A DNA stretch of 14,656 bases from SIG565 sp045601525 (lineage in GTDB: Bacteria; Bacillota; Clostridia; Oscillospirales; Acutalibacteraceae): assembly GCA_045601525.1 (NCBI GenBank), contig JAZRZR010000065.1:1-14656 (forward strand). The letters are read 5' to 3'. Each line of letters starts with the position of its first letter. Positions within the stretch are counted from its first letter, which is position 1. Positions 1 through 7,828 of this stretch are shown one piece after another. Made by a program: the position numbers and the translations under genes. Below the pieces are notes generated by a model. It was not told the origin of the DNA, did no database searches, and was given only the letters and a program-made list of their open reading frames with translations.

Positions 1-384
1 ATGATTGATTCGGGCATCAATGTTAATATGCATAACGATTCAGCAACCAACCGTGATGGCGGCGTGCTCGACTTTTGCCGACTTAACAAAATCACAATTC
101 AGCCCTGGTCACCTATGCAGTACGGCTTCTTCGGCGGTTGCTTTATTGATGACGAAAGATTTCCCGAACTAAACCAAGCATTAGAAGAAATCGCAACGGC
201 CTACGGCGTTTCTAAAACCACTATTGCTTTTGCTTGGATATTACGCCACCCCGCAAAAATGCAACCCATTACAGGAACTACAAACACACAACGACTTTGC
301 GAATGTCTAAAGGCGGCCGACATAACTCTTTCCCGTGAAGAATGGTATAAAATCTATAAAGCGGCAGGCAACAAATTACCTTAA
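1..384 (+). CDS. Aldo/keto reductase, YdhF-like, C-terminal part (5' end outside window)
   Basis: The reading frame is open from the first base and ends with TAA at 382-384. It encodes 127 residues resembling the C-terminal part of NADPH-dependent aldo/keto reductases of the YdhF type, which are usually about 300 residues. Visible family features are the late barrel strand 'IQPWSPM' (about residues 32-38), a helix followed by 'FAWILRHPAKMQPITG', and the cofactor-phosphate loop 'GTTNTQRL' (about 92-99), where relatives have GSG-x-x-x-R. The catalytic Asp/Tyr/Lys/His lie in the missing N-terminal part, so activity cannot be checked. The ATG at base 1 is almost certainly an internal methionine, because the fragment lacks half of the barrel. 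A strong hairpin terminator follows immediately. The substrate is unknown. Confidence 0.85.
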   Translation: MIDSGINVNMHNDSATNRDGGVLDFCRLNKITIQPWSPMQYGFFGGCFIDDERFPELNQALEEIATAYGVSKTTIAFAWILRHPAKMQPITGTTNTQRLCECLKAADITLSREEWYKIYKAAGNKLP

Positions 385-389
385 AACTA

Positions 390-418
390 AAACCCCGAAC
401 GAAAATCGTTCGGGGTTT
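390..418. terminator. Bidirectional terminator between convergent genes
   Basis: A perfect 13-bp inverted repeat (390-402 and 406-418, AAACCCCGAACGA with its complement) surrounds a 3-nt loop. A-rich and T-rich ends on both sides suit termination in both directions. It lies between the aldo/keto reductase (plus) and the MFS transporter (minus), whose stop codon is at 422. Confidence 0.9.
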
Positions 419-421
419 GGC

Positions 422-1723
422 TTATGCCTTTTTCTTTTTAAGGTTTGCACTTATAAAGCTTATTATTGCAACCATTATACAGAAAGCAGCAATCGAAATA
501 AATAAGATGTTCCAGTTGCCGTTTTCAAGAATTGAGCCATAAATAAAGGCTTGTACCGAAGCGCCCATATACGATGCCCAGTCAAGAATACCCGAGGCGG
601 TGGAGGCAAAAACACGTCCGCCAACATCGGCAGAAAATGCCCATACAACGCCTGCTATCGCATAGATGAAGAAGCCCGCCAAGAAGAGCAACACCATCAT
701 AATATAGAACTGAATGCCAACCGGCTCTAAAAGAATAAAACCAACAATACAAATTGCAGCGCAAATACCGCTTATAACGCCCGCTAAAAGACGATTGTTC
801 GGACAAAACTTGTCGGTGAGTGTTGGAACAACCAATGTGCCGATACCCATACCGATCGGCAAAATCGTAGAGGTTAAAAGACTTACAATTGGACCTAAAT
901 TTGCCACCTCTTTAAGATACTTGGGTATCCAAGTAACAAGACCGTAGCGTGCGATACCTGTTGAGAAAACAATAAACATCGCAATTATAAATGTGGGGTT
1001 TTTAAGAAAGTAAAAATAGGGATAGAGCGCACCCTTTTCGGCAACGATTTTCTTCATTTCGGCCTCTTGGGCTTCCTTTTCCTCGTCAACCTCTTTATAC
1101 TCCTCAAGACCGATTGCCTTAGGACCCGATTTAGCAAAGATAGCAAAAATTATCACAAGTAAGATGGGCAAAATAGCAGGAACGTAGAAAGCTGAACGCC
1201 AACCGAACTGAGGCAACACAGCAAAGGAAAGGGCAACCATCAAGGTTGCGGCTACCTGACCAAATCCCGAAAATGCGTCTGCAAAGCCTATCGAGAAACC
1301 TCTTTTATCGCTGGGCCACCAAGTGTTTAAGGAACTTACGCCGGGCGACCAAGCCATTGATTGAAAGAAGCCGTTAAGCCCCCATACAACAGCCATTATC
1401 CAAACGGTGCTTTGAAAGCCCATAATAAAGTTGGTGACAACCGATAAAATAACCGACAAGATAATAAATTTTCTAATGCCTACAATCTCACCCAGGCGAC
1501 CGTTGATAAGGTGACCTATACCATAACTCCAAAACAGAGCGCTTGTAATAATGCCGATTTCGCCACTTGTAAACTCGGTCATAGCAACTTGTGCATTACC
1601 AAGGTTTAAGCGAGTGCAATAGTGTGCGCAATAAAGAAAAGAGAACAAGAGCAAATAACGCCAAGCGTGGCTGTTAAACTTCTTGTACTGCTCCTTGTTG
1701 TAACCATATCTTAGTTTTTCCAT
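422..1723 (-). CDS. MFS transporter, organophosphate:phosphate antiporter (GlpT/UhpT-like) family
   Basis: This is a 433-residue polytopic membrane protein with about 12 hydrophobic segments split into two six-helix halves by a charged central loop (about residues 197-232, rich in Glu and Lys). That is the standard MFS layout and length. The N-terminal 'YCTRLNLGNAQ' stretch, 'SYGIGHLINGRLGE' near residues 67-80 and 'WSPGVSSLNTWWP' are typical of the OPA (GlpT/UhpT/UhpC) subfamily, which exchanges phosphorylated organics for phosphate. The ATG start follows an AAGGTGA Shine-Dalgarno that overlaps the stop codon of the upstream gene. Only 9 nt separate the two genes, so translation is probably coupled. 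Its partner is a LicC-type cytidylyltransferase, so I infer an organophosphate substrate such as phosphocholine, glycerophosphocholine or a phosphonate. The family assignment is firm; the substrate is a guess. Confidence 0.88.
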   Translation of the reverse strand: MEKLRYGYNKEQYKKFNSHAWRYLLLFSFLYCAHYCTRLNLGNAQVAMTEFTSGEIGIITSALFWSYGIGHLINGRLGEIVGIRKFIILSVILSVVTNFIMGFQSTVWIMAVVWGLNGFFQSMAWSPGVSSLNTWWPSDKRGFSIGFADAFSGFGQVAATLMVALSFAVLPQFGWRSAFYVPAILPILLVIIFAIFAKSGPKAIGLEEYKEVDEEKEAQEAEMKKIVAEKGALYPYFYFLKNPTFIIAMFIVFSTGIARYGLVTWIPKYLKEVANLGPIVSLLTSTILPIGMGIGTLVVPTLTDKFCPNNRLLAGVISGICAAICIVGFILLEPVGIQFYIMMVLLFLAGFFIYAIAGVVWAFSADVGGRVFASTASGILDWASYMGASVQAFIYGSILENGNWNILFISIAAFCIMVAIISFISANLKKKKA

Positions 1724-1732
1724 TTTTTCACC

Positions 1733-2629
1733 TTACCTATAAATTGGGTCTATTTTTTTGAGGTCATTGAAACTATCGATTTCAACTATGTCATCAAAAG
1801 TGCATTCCCTAACCTCGACCTTATAATTATCTATGCAATACCTAAGCGGCACTTCATCAAAATAACGTTCCTTGCCGCCCGGCATTTCATATATCTTTTT
1901 AACATCATCATAAAGTTTTTTGCCGGATTCCTCATCCCAATATGATATACCATACATGTGATGGCAATCGTTTCCGCCAACCTTCACCTTGGTGATAATC
2001 TTGTTTTTGGTTTCAAAGCACCAATCATCAGTGTAATCAGTAGGAACGCCTAAATAGTTTGAGGTGTATTGATATTTTTGAATAATATCCTGATTTGAAA
2101 GCACCAAATCCGCCTCAAGCACATAGGCGTTTTGCAAAAGATGGCGTGCCAACATGGCCGACGAGATATTATTCGCTTCATTATAAAGCGGATTTTCCAA
2201 AAACTTTATCTTAGGATATTTATATAGCAATTGGTCAAACTGCTCAGCCAAATAACCCCTAACCACATAGATTTCTTCAATGCCTGCCGCTATAACTGCA
2301 TCCAGCAAGGTGTCAATCATACGAACACCATTTACGCGAACCAAAGGCTTTGGCGTGTTAAGGGTGATTGGTACCAAACGGCTTCCAAAACCTGCCGCTA
2401 TAAAAACCGCTCTTTTAACCCTATATGGTTCTAGCGCCTTGTAACCCTTTTGGGTGATTTTGCCGTTCTCGACAAGTTTCAACTCATTAAGTTCGGAAAG
2501 AACCTTGTTTACAGTTCCTATTGATATGCCTGTAACTTCGGCTATTTCTCTTTGAGATTTCTTTTCAGCTGTTTTTTCAATATATACAAGCACATCAAAT
2601 TGCTTTCTTGTTAATATTGCTTGCTTCAC
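1733..2629 (-). CDS. Winged-helix domain fused to LicC-type nucleotidyltransferase (phosphocholine or 2-aminoethylphosphonate cytidylyltransferase-like)
   Basis: Residues 1-66 form a MarR-like winged helix-turn-helix ('SQREIAEVTGISIGTVNKVL', about 25-44). Residues 72-298 are a nucleotidyltransferase with the signature 'AAGFGSRL' (78-85), 'TPKPL' with the conserved Lys at 94, 'NEANNISSAML' (150-160), an acidic 'EAD' (172-174) and a terminal 'EIDSFNDL'. The best family match is LicC, CTP:phosphocholine cytidylyltransferase. The related enzyme for 2-aminoethylphosphonate (PntC) is an alternative, and sugar-1-phosphate enzymes are less likely. The start is GTG at 2629, chosen because GAGGAGG lies 7 nt upstream and no better in-frame start exists. 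It is the first gene of a two-gene operon with the OPA transporter. Fusion of a DNA-binding domain to the enzyme suggests autoregulation. No choline kinase or LicD transferase is in the window. Confidence 0.85.
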   Translation of the reverse strand: MKQAILTRKQFDVLVYIEKTAEKKSQREIAEVTGISIGTVNKVLSELNELKLVENGKITQKGYKALEPYRVKRAVFIAAGFGSRLVPITLNTPKPLVRVNGVRMIDTLLDAVIAAGIEEIYVVRGYLAEQFDQLLYKYPKIKFLENPLYNEANNISSAMLARHLLQNAYVLEADLVLSNQDIIQKYQYTSNYLGVPTDYTDDWCFETKNKIITKVKVGGNDCHHMYGISYWDEESGKKLYDDVKKIYEMPGGKERYFDEVPLRYCIDNYKVEVRECTFDDIVEIDSFNDLKKIDPIYR

Positions 2630-2656
2630 TTTTTATCCTCCTCTTTGTTATAATTA

Positions 2657-2695
2657 TTTCTCGAAAACGAGAAAAGTGAACGAATGCGCTCATTC
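2657..2695 (-). promoter_or_regulatory. Two palindromes in the 5' leader of the cytidylyltransferase operon
   Basis: Within the roughly 90-nt leader lie a perfect 7-bp inverted repeat with a 4-nt centre (2657-2674, TTTCTCGAAAACGAGAAA) and a second repeat GAATG-CGCT-CATTC (2682-2695). They could be operators for the winged-helix domain of the first gene or RNA hairpins close to the ribosome binding site. Function is inferred only from position. Confidence 0.45.
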
Positions 2696-2724
2696 TTTTG
2701 CCCATTTTCTGTTCAACGCAGTTT

Positions 2725-2753
2725 ATTATAGCACCAAAAATGAACAAAGTCAA
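2725..2753 (-). promoter_or_regulatory. Sigma-A promoter of the cytidylyltransferase-MFS operon
   Basis: On the minus strand, -35 TTGACT (2748-2753) and -10 TATAAT (2725-2730) are separated by exactly 17 bp. Transcription should start near 2718, giving an 88-nt leader. The spacer carries TTTGTTCATTTT, and a similar TTCGTTCACTTTT lies downstream near 2675-2687, with GTTGAACA inverted between them. Confidence 0.85.
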
Positions 2754-2794
2754 CTCAATTTGATAAAAAACTTTACTTTGTCCCTTTTTGATAA

Positions 2795-2823
2795 TTGCTT
2801 TTTCCTGCTTTGCGTTGTATAAT
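2795..2823 (+). promoter_or_regulatory. Sigma-A promoter of the small membrane protein gene at 2867
   Basis: TTGCTT (2795-2800), a 17-bp spacer and TATAAT (2818-2823) give an expected start near 2830. The -35 boxes of this promoter and of the divergent cytidylyltransferase promoter are about 40 bp apart. Confidence 0.7.
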
Positions 2824-2866
2824 TAAATAAAGGTGTTTCGCCTTATCAACTAAAAGGAGTTTTGTT

Positions 2867-3103
2867 ATGGAAACCTTAAAAAAATTTTTTCCCTTGTCTT
2901 TCCGCGGCACCGATGTTCCCGCCCTCATTATTTCAATTATCATTTATTTGGTGATTGATATTGTTTGCGGCGTTGTAATCGGTATTTTGGCCAAGTTGCC
3001 CATTATTGGTTTTGTTTTTGGCCTTCTCGGCTCGCTTGTCGGCCTTTATGCCTTAGCAGGGATAGTTATTGCTATCCTCTATTTTGTTAAGGTACTTAAA
3101 TAA
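2867..3103 (+). CDS. Small hypothetical membrane protein
   Basis: This is a 78-residue protein with an AAGGAG ribosome binding site 8 nt before the ATG, its own promoter and its own terminator, so it is a real monocistronic gene. Residues 1-18 are polar and basic ('METLKKFFPLSF'). Two hydrophobic segments follow, at about 19-43 and 45-75, the second rich in Gly ('GFVFGLLGSLVGLYALAG'). The C-terminus ends in Lys. The shape is a helical hairpin in the cytoplasmic membrane with no catalytic motif. I do not recognise the family; similar small Gly-rich proteins occur widely in Clostridia without known function. Confidence 0.75.
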   Translation: METLKKFFPLSFRGTDVPALIISIIIYLVIDIVCGVVIGILAKLPIIGFVFGLLGSLVGLYALAGIVIAILYFVKVLK

Positions 3104-3110
3104 TTTGTTA

Positions 3111-3148
3111 AAACAAACCCCCGTAGGAATACCTACGGGGGTTTGTTT
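3111..3148. terminator. Strong bidirectional terminator
   Basis: A 17-bp perfect stem (3111-3127 with 3132-3148) with an AATA loop contains a CCCCCGTAGG core. A T-rich flank on the plus side and an A-rich flank on the minus side serve both the small membrane protein gene and glnN, whose stop codon begins at 3149. Confidence 0.92.
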
Positions 3149-5239
3149 TTATACATTAAACATCAAATCGGCATAGGATGGGAAGGGCCATTTTTTCTTA
3201 TCTGTGATAAGTTCGGCTCTATCTATCGGTAAGCGCAACTTTTCCATTGTTACGCGCACCTTTTCGCTATATGCCACCGCTTGTTCAACAATTCCCTTGC
3301 TCGAAGCGTATTCAACCGCCATTTTGAGTTCTTCGGTGAGCAAATGAATTTCTCTTAAGCAAGTGTTTAGTTGATTGGCCACATTTTTCTCCATTATGCA
3401 ATCGCAAGTTTTACCAAGCGCTGCACGCTTTGCAAGCATATTTGCCGACAACTCGCTTATATATGAAGATATTGCAGGCTCGATATATTTCTGCACCAAA
3501 TCAACCATTGTAAGCGCTTCTATATGAATTGTCTTACTGTAATTTTCGTATGCTATATCCTTACGACAGGTAAGTTCGGCACGGTTTAGAACGCCGTGTT
3601 TTTCAAAGAGGGCTACATTTGCCTCCTCGGTCATATACTTAAGGGCATCAACTGTGCTCTTTAGGTTAAGAAGACCACGCTTTTTAGCCTCCTTCTCCCA
3701 AACCTCAGCATAACCATCGCCATCAAAGATAATTCTCTTGTGAGCCGAATAGGTTTCCTTAATAATGTTGTGCACTTCATCAAGGAAGTTTTCAGCACCC
3801 TCAAGTCTATCAGCAAATTCGCAAAGCACATCTGCAACGATAGTGTTAAGTATTGTATTGGGGTCGGAAATTGAAAGGGTTGAACCAAGCATACGGAACT
3901 CAAACTTATTGCCCGTAAAGGCAAAAGGCGAGGTACGGTTGCGGTCGGTATTGTCCTTTGGAATGTTGGGCAGAATCTTTGCGCCAATCTTCATAACCTC
4001 GGCATCGTGCTTTACAAAAGGAATATCCTTTTCGATAGAATCAAGCACCTCGGTAAGCTCGTCCCCTAGGAACATCGAAACAATAGCCGGGGGTGCCTCA
4101 TTACCTCCTAAACGAAGGTCGTTACCTGCGGTAGCCACAGTAAGTCTTAAAAGGTCCTGATGCTCATCAACCGCCTTGATAACCGCCGCCAAAAAAAGTA
4201 AAAACTGTGCATTATCCTCAGGTGTTTTTCCGGGGTCAAGCAGGTTAACACCTGTATCGGTTGAAAGCGCCCAGTTGTTATGCTTGCCGCTTCCGTTTAC
4301 GCCCGCAAAAGGCTTTTCGTGCAATAGGCAAACAAGGCCGTGTTTTTCGGCGACCTTTTTCATAACCTCCATGGTCAATTGGTTATGGTCGGCCGCTATG
4401 TTTGTGGTTGTGTATATCGGCGCCAACTCATGCTGAGCTGGGGCAACCTCATTGTGCTTGGTTTTAGCATAAATGCCAAGCTTCCAAAGCTCTGTATCAA
4501 GCTCGGCCATAAAAGCTGAAACACGGGGCTTAATCACACCGTAATAATGGTCGTCCATCTCCTGACCCTTAGGTGAGCGGGCGCCAAAAAGTGTGCGGCC
4601 GCAAAACTTTAGGTCTGGACGTTTGTCGTATGTATCCTTATCCACCAAAAAATATTCCTGCTCAGGACCTACGGTTGTAAATACATGCTTTACATCTTCA
4701 TTTCCGAAAAGGCGGATAATTCTCTTGGCTTGGCGGGAGATAACCTCCATTGAACGAAGCAAGGGAGTCTTTTTGTCGAGCGCCTCGCCCCCGTATGAAC
4801 AAAAGGCTGTGGGAATGCAAAGTGTACCATCCTTAACAAAGGCATAGGATGAGGAATCCCATACAGTATATCCGCGTGCCTCAAAGGATGCGCGAAGTCC
4901 ACCCGATGGGAAAGAAGAAGCATCGCCCTCACCCTTTACAAGCTCCTTACCTGAAAACTCCATAACTGCCTTGCCCGTACCGCTCGGTGAGATAAAACCA
5001 TCGTGCTTCTCAGCAGTAATACCTGTAAGAGGCTGGAACCAGTGTGTGAAGTGGGTTGCGCCCTTTTCGATTGCCCATTCCTTCATTGCGTTGGCAACGG
5101 TATCGGCTATGCTCACGTCAATGCGCTTGCCTTGAAGCATAGTTCTTTTAAGTGCTGTATATGTTTCTTCGGGCAATCTTTTTTTCATCTCTTCGTCGCC
5201 AAAAACAAGACTGCCGAAAATCTCAGTCACATTTGCCAT
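3149..5239 (-). CDS. glnN: Glutamine synthetase type III (GlnN)
   Basis: This enzyme makes glutamine from glutamate, ammonia and ATP in the cytoplasm. The 696-residue length matches the type III class (about 700 residues), not type I (about 450). Visible motifs include 'GPEQEYF' (191-197, metal-binding glutamates), 'KHNEVAPAQHELAP' (261-274), 'NGSGKHNNW' (315-323), 'GGNEAPPAI' (378-386) and the ATP/glutamate site 'NRTSPFAFTGNKFEFRMLGS' (434-453). The N-terminal 'SSFPSGGLRASFEARGYT' (108-125) is also typical of GSIII. The ATG at 5239 follows GGAGG with a 5-nt gap. It has a fully consensus promoter just after the stop codon of the upstream LCP-like gene. No other nitrogen gene is adjacent. The protein is complete, with no anomaly seen. 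Confidence 0.97.
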   Translation of the reverse strand: MANVTEIFGSLVFGDEEMKKRLPEETYTALKRTMLQGKRIDVSIADTVANAMKEWAIEKGATHFTHWFQPLTGITAEKHDGFISPSGTGKAVMEFSGKELVKGEGDASSFPSGGLRASFEARGYTVWDSSSYAFVKDGTLCIPTAFCSYGGEALDKKTPLLRSMEVISRQAKRIIRLFGNEDVKHVFTTVGPEQEYFLVDKDTYDKRPDLKFCGRTLFGARSPKGQEMDDHYYGVIKPRVSAFMAELDTELWKLGIYAKTKHNEVAPAQHELAPIYTTTNIAADHNQLTMEVMKKVAEKHGLVCLLHEKPFAGVNGSGKHNNWALSTDTGVNLLDPGKTPEDNAQFLLFLAAVIKAVDEHQDLLRLTVATAGNDLRLGGNEAPPAIVSMFLGDELTEVLDSIEKDIPFVKHDAEVMKIGAKILPNIPKDNTDRNRTSPFAFTGNKFEFRMLGSTLSISDPNTILNTIVADVLCEFADRLEGAENFLDEVHNIIKETYSAHKRIIFDGDGYAEVWEKEAKKRGLLNLKSTVDALKYMTEEANVALFEKHGVLNRAELTCRKDIAYENYSKTIHIEALTMVDLVQKYIEPAISSYISELSANMLAKRAALGKTCDCIMEKNVANQLNTCLREIHLLTEELKMAVEYASSKGIVEQAVAYSEKVRVTMEKLRLPIDRAELITDKKKWPFPSYADLMFNV

Positions 5240-5272
5240 ATAATCCTCCCATTTCGCTTGCCTTTTTTATTG

Positions 5273-5317
5273 ATAAATATTCATATTTATTATACTTACT
5301 CAGGATAAAAATGTCAA
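5273..5317 (-). promoter_or_regulatory. Consensus sigma-A promoter of glnN with a palindrome at the start site
   Basis: The minus strand shows TTGACA (5312-5317), 17 bp, and TATAAT (5289-5294). An AT-rich palindrome ATAAATA-TTCA-TATTTAT (5273-5290) overlaps the downstream edge of the -10 box and the predicted start site. It could be an operator for nitrogen control, although AT-rich palindromes also arise by chance. The -35 box lies only 7 nt past the stop codon of the upstream gene. Confidence 0.85.
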
Positions 5318-5323
5318 CTGCAT

Positions 5324-5917
5324 TTAATTTATAAAATAGACCTCATTCGACACCTTATTTATCCCCTCGAGCAAGCCGTAGCCCGTTGGAAAAGACATAT
5401 CGGTTTCGGTTCCCTCAATCAAGAAAATCAAATCCCGTTTATTAAATCCGACCGTATTGATTTTTGATATCAAAGCCTCGGCGATGCTATGCTTTAACTT
5501 TCTATCCAGGCTTTTTGAGAGCATATCAGTCACCTGCACCCCCGTATAACGCATTGTGGTTTCACCAGTTAGAGTTATTCCTCCAAAACGGTCAATAAAC
5601 TCGGCCAAAAAGACATAGTCGGCCTTAAAGACATTATCCACCCTATACCCGAACTGCCGCATATAGAGGCCCTCAACCTCCTCATCAAAAAACATAAACG
5701 AGGTTTTTTTATTATAAAAATCAAGGTTTATGAAAACCGAGCCGCCCTCTGAAAAGCTAAAAAGAAGCCCGTAATTTTCAAGTGTTTCTTCGACATAAGG
5801 GACATTTTCTACACCCTGTCCCACCTGCTGCTTTGGAGTTTTCAGCGAGAAATATCCCACAAGCGAAAAAAGCACCACAGCACAAAAAACGGCAAAATAT
5901 CCCTTGAATTTTTTCAT
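5324..5917 (-). CDS. Membrane-anchored LytR-CpsA-Psr (LCP)-like protein, short divergent form
   Basis: This is a 197-residue protein with one N-terminal membrane segment (about residues 7-24) after a basic start 'MKKFK', so the rest should be extracytoplasmic. The stretch 'SVFINLDFYNKKTSFMFF', then 'FLAEFIDRFGGITL' (about 104-117), resembles the LCP fold, where strand pairs lead into the 'LVDxLGGV' helix and turn. Known LCP enzymes transfer wall polymers from a polyprenyl lipid to peptidoglycan, but they are usually over 280 residues and carry conserved Asp and several Arg. Those arginines are not evident here, so catalytic function is doubtful. The start is supported by GGGTGA 6 nt upstream. 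There is no terminator before glnN, so some readthrough into glnN is likely. The family call is a moderately supported inference. Confidence 0.6.
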   Translation of the reverse strand: MKKFKGYFAVFCAVVLFSLVGYFSLKTPKQQVGQGVENVPYVEETLENYGLLFSFSEGGSVFINLDFYNKKTSFMFFDEEVEGLYMRQFGYRVDNVFKADYVFLAEFIDRFGGITLTGETTMRYTGVQVTDMLSKSLDRKLKHSIAEALISKINTVGFNKRDLIFLIEGTETDMSFPTGYGLLEGINKVSNEVYFIN

Positions 5918-5987
5918 AAAATCACCCTTTCAACAAGATAAGTGTTTACCGCTTAACCGCACGTTATACAACTATTTGTTTTTTCGG

Positions 5988-6016
5988 TTTACAACGAGCA
6001 AAATTTTTGGTATAAT
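5988..6016 (+). promoter_or_regulatory. Promoter of the 107-residue membrane protein gene
   Basis: TTTACA (5988-5993), a 17-bp spacer and TATAAT (6011-6016) lie upstream of the gene at 6074. The predicted start near 6023 leaves about 50 nt of leader. I could not find an equally clear promoter for the divergent LCP-like gene; a TATAAC box near 5963-5968 on the minus strand lacks a good -35 partner. Confidence 0.75.
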
Positions 6017-6073
6017 AATGTCATAACTGTTGCACCTAAACAAACCGCAACACTCTTTGAAAAGGAGATTTTT

Positions 6074-6397
6074 ATGGACTATTATTTTGGTGAAAACTAC
6101 AATCCCGAGGAAGAAGTAATTGAAAAAAAGCCTCGTGTTAAAAAAGACACTTACAAAAAATTAAGTGTTATATTTTTAATTGCGGCCATAACCCTTTTTG
6201 TTGGGGCTGTTGTTTGCGGCATTTTGTTCGGCTTTACCGAAATCACCCGCTTTAACGCAAGCACAAAACTTATCACCGAAAGAGTTTTCGAGATTTGGAA
6301 GTTTTTGCTTTTCTTCTTTGTCGGTATAGGTTCGGGCGGCTCGCTTCTCGGCACCTCCTTTGTGTTTAAGGCCTTGTCTAAAAAAGGGAAGAAATAA
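6074..6397 (+). CDS. Small hypothetical membrane protein with acidic/basic N-terminal tail
   Basis: This 107-residue protein has AAGGAG 8 nt upstream of ATG, plus its own promoter and terminator. Residues 1-29 are hydrophilic, first acidic ('NPEEEVIEKK') and then basic. Two membrane segments follow, at about 30-52 and 74-97, with a short polar loop containing 'TEITRFNASTKLITERVF' between them. The C-terminus is strongly basic ('KALSKKGKK'), so by the positive-inside rule both ends should be cytoplasmic. No recognised domain. It is related in style but not in sequence to the 78-residue protein at 2867. Confidence 0.75.
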   Translation: MDYYFGENYNPEEEVIEKKPRVKKDTYKKLSVIFLIAAITLFVGAVVCGILFGFTEITRFNASTKLITERVFEIWKFLLFFFVGIGSGGSLLGTSFVFKALSKKGKK

Positions 6398-6404
6398 CAA
6401 AAAG

Positions 6405-6428
6405 AAAACACCGCCGAAGCGGTGTTTT
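6405..6428. terminator. Bidirectional terminator
   Basis: A 10-bp stem AAAACACCGC (6405-6414) / GCGGTGTTTT (6419-6428) with a CGAA loop is flanked by A-rich and T-rich tails. It separates the convergent small membrane protein gene and the MATE transporter gene, whose stop codon starts at 6429. Confidence 0.9.
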
Positions 6429-7799
6429 TTATTTTTCTCTTTCCTTTTCGAGTTGTTTCATTTTTCTAAACTCGCTAAAGACCATAAACATTGAAAGGGC
6501 AAACGCCAAGGTGTCTGAAATCGGGGCGGTGTACATTATTCCCTCTACGCCGAAAAAGATTGGCATAACAATAAGCAACGGCACCAAAAACAGTACCTGT
6601 CGTGTAAGGGATAAAAAGGCTCCCTTTATCGGCTTGCCCGTTGCGGCAAAGAAGTTTGAAGATATTGTTTGAACACCGTTTACCGCAATCATCAAAAGGA
6701 ATGTTTTCATAAATTTTACGGCAAACTCGAAATAGAGTTCATTACCCGTTCCAAAAAGTGAAATTATTTGGCGGGGTATTGTTTGGAAAGCGATAAAGCC
6801 CAAGGTGGAAATTGCCACCGTAGCGCCCGAGGCACAAAGGTAGGCTTTTCTAACTCGGTCATACTTGCCTGCACCATAGTTAAAACCAAAAATCGGCTGT
6901 GAGCCCTGTGACATACCAACGAAGATAGAAACCATTATGGAATTTGCCTTCATAACAATGCCGCTTGCCGCCAAGGGTATATCGGCGCCGTATTTCGATA
7001 AAGCGCCATAGTGAGTTAGCGAATTATTAAGCACAACCTGAACAATTGTTATCGAAACCTGGTTTAAGGAATTGCTAAGTCCCAAAGCCATAATTCGTCC
7101 ACAAAATTTGAATTTAGGAATAAAATCAACTAATTTTAGCGGGACCGACTTAAATCTAAACAAATAAGCAACACCCATAAGCATAGAAGCTATCTGACCT
7201 ATTACTGTTGCCCATGCGGCGCCCGCCATACCCCACCTATAAACCATAACGAAAAGGTAATCAAGCACAGTGTTTATAACGGCGCCCACCATAGTGCAAA
7301 TCATAGAATATTTAGGGCTACCGTCAGCACGGGCAAGACCGCTTGTAACATTTATAAGCATTAAAACAGGCATACCTATACCGGTTATTGACACATACTC
7401 TTTTGCATAAGGCATAATTGTTTCGGTGGCACCGAACGCCTTTAACATAGGCTCTAAAAAAGCAAAAACAATCACAAGATACAAAATACCGAAAATTACC
7501 GTAAGGCTTACTGCGTTGCCCGCAAAAAGCGCGGCGCTTTTTTTATCCCCCTCGCCAAGCTTTAGCGAGAAGCCTGCCGCACCGCCAACCGCCAAGAGCA
7601 AGGCCATCGCCAAACAAATTGTGGTGAACGGGAAGGCAACATTTGTTGCGGCATTTCCAAGATAACCTACGCCTTGACCGATAAAAATTTGGTCAACAAT
7701 ATTATAAAGCGACGAAACAAGCATCGCAACAATGCTCGGCGCCGCAAACTTTGCAACTAACTTGGGTATCTTTTCATACCCCAAAATGTTTCCCGCCAT
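6429..7799 (-). CDS. MATE family efflux transporter
   Basis: This is a 456-residue, 12-helix multidrug and toxic compound extrusion protein. Family marks are the N-terminal 'KFAAPSIVAMLVSSLYNIVDQIFIGQGVG', the 'AGFSLKLGEGD' loop after helix 2, and 'GSQPIFGFNYGAGKYDRVRKAYL' at the start of the second half. It probably exports cationic drugs or metabolites using a Na+ or H+ gradient. An in-frame ATG lies 21 nt further upstream at 7820. I choose 7799 (MAGNILGYEK) because AAAGGAAG lies 6 nt before it, the 7820 ATG has no ribosome binding site, and the likely -10 box (7829-7834) would leave almost no leader for 7820. Closest to MepA-like members; the substrate is unknown. Confidence 0.93.
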   Translation of the reverse strand: MAGNILGYEKIPKLVAKFAAPSIVAMLVSSLYNIVDQIFIGQGVGYLGNAATNVAFPFTTICLAMALLLAVGGAAGFSLKLGEGDKKSAALFAGNAVSLTVIFGILYLVIVFAFLEPMLKAFGATETIMPYAKEYVSITGIGMPVLMLINVTSGLARADGSPKYSMICTMVGAVINTVLDYLFVMVYRWGMAGAAWATVIGQIASMLMGVAYLFRFKSVPLKLVDFIPKFKFCGRIMALGLSNSLNQVSITIVQVVLNNSLTHYGALSKYGADIPLAASGIVMKANSIMVSIFVGMSQGSQPIFGFNYGAGKYDRVRKAYLCASGATVAISTLGFIAFQTIPRQIISLFGTGNELYFEFAVKFMKTFLLMIAVNGVQTISSNFFAATGKPIKGAFLSLTRQVLFLVPLLIVMPIFFGVEGIMYTAPISDTLAFALSMFMVFSEFRKMKQLEKEREK

Positions 7800-7828
7800 T
7801 TTGAACTTCCTTTTTTTCATTTTTAACT

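Noticed and set aside
3661..5308. Several open frames antisense to or overlapping glnN
   Set aside because: They are shadows of a well-supported glnN frame, without ribosome binding sites or family motifs.
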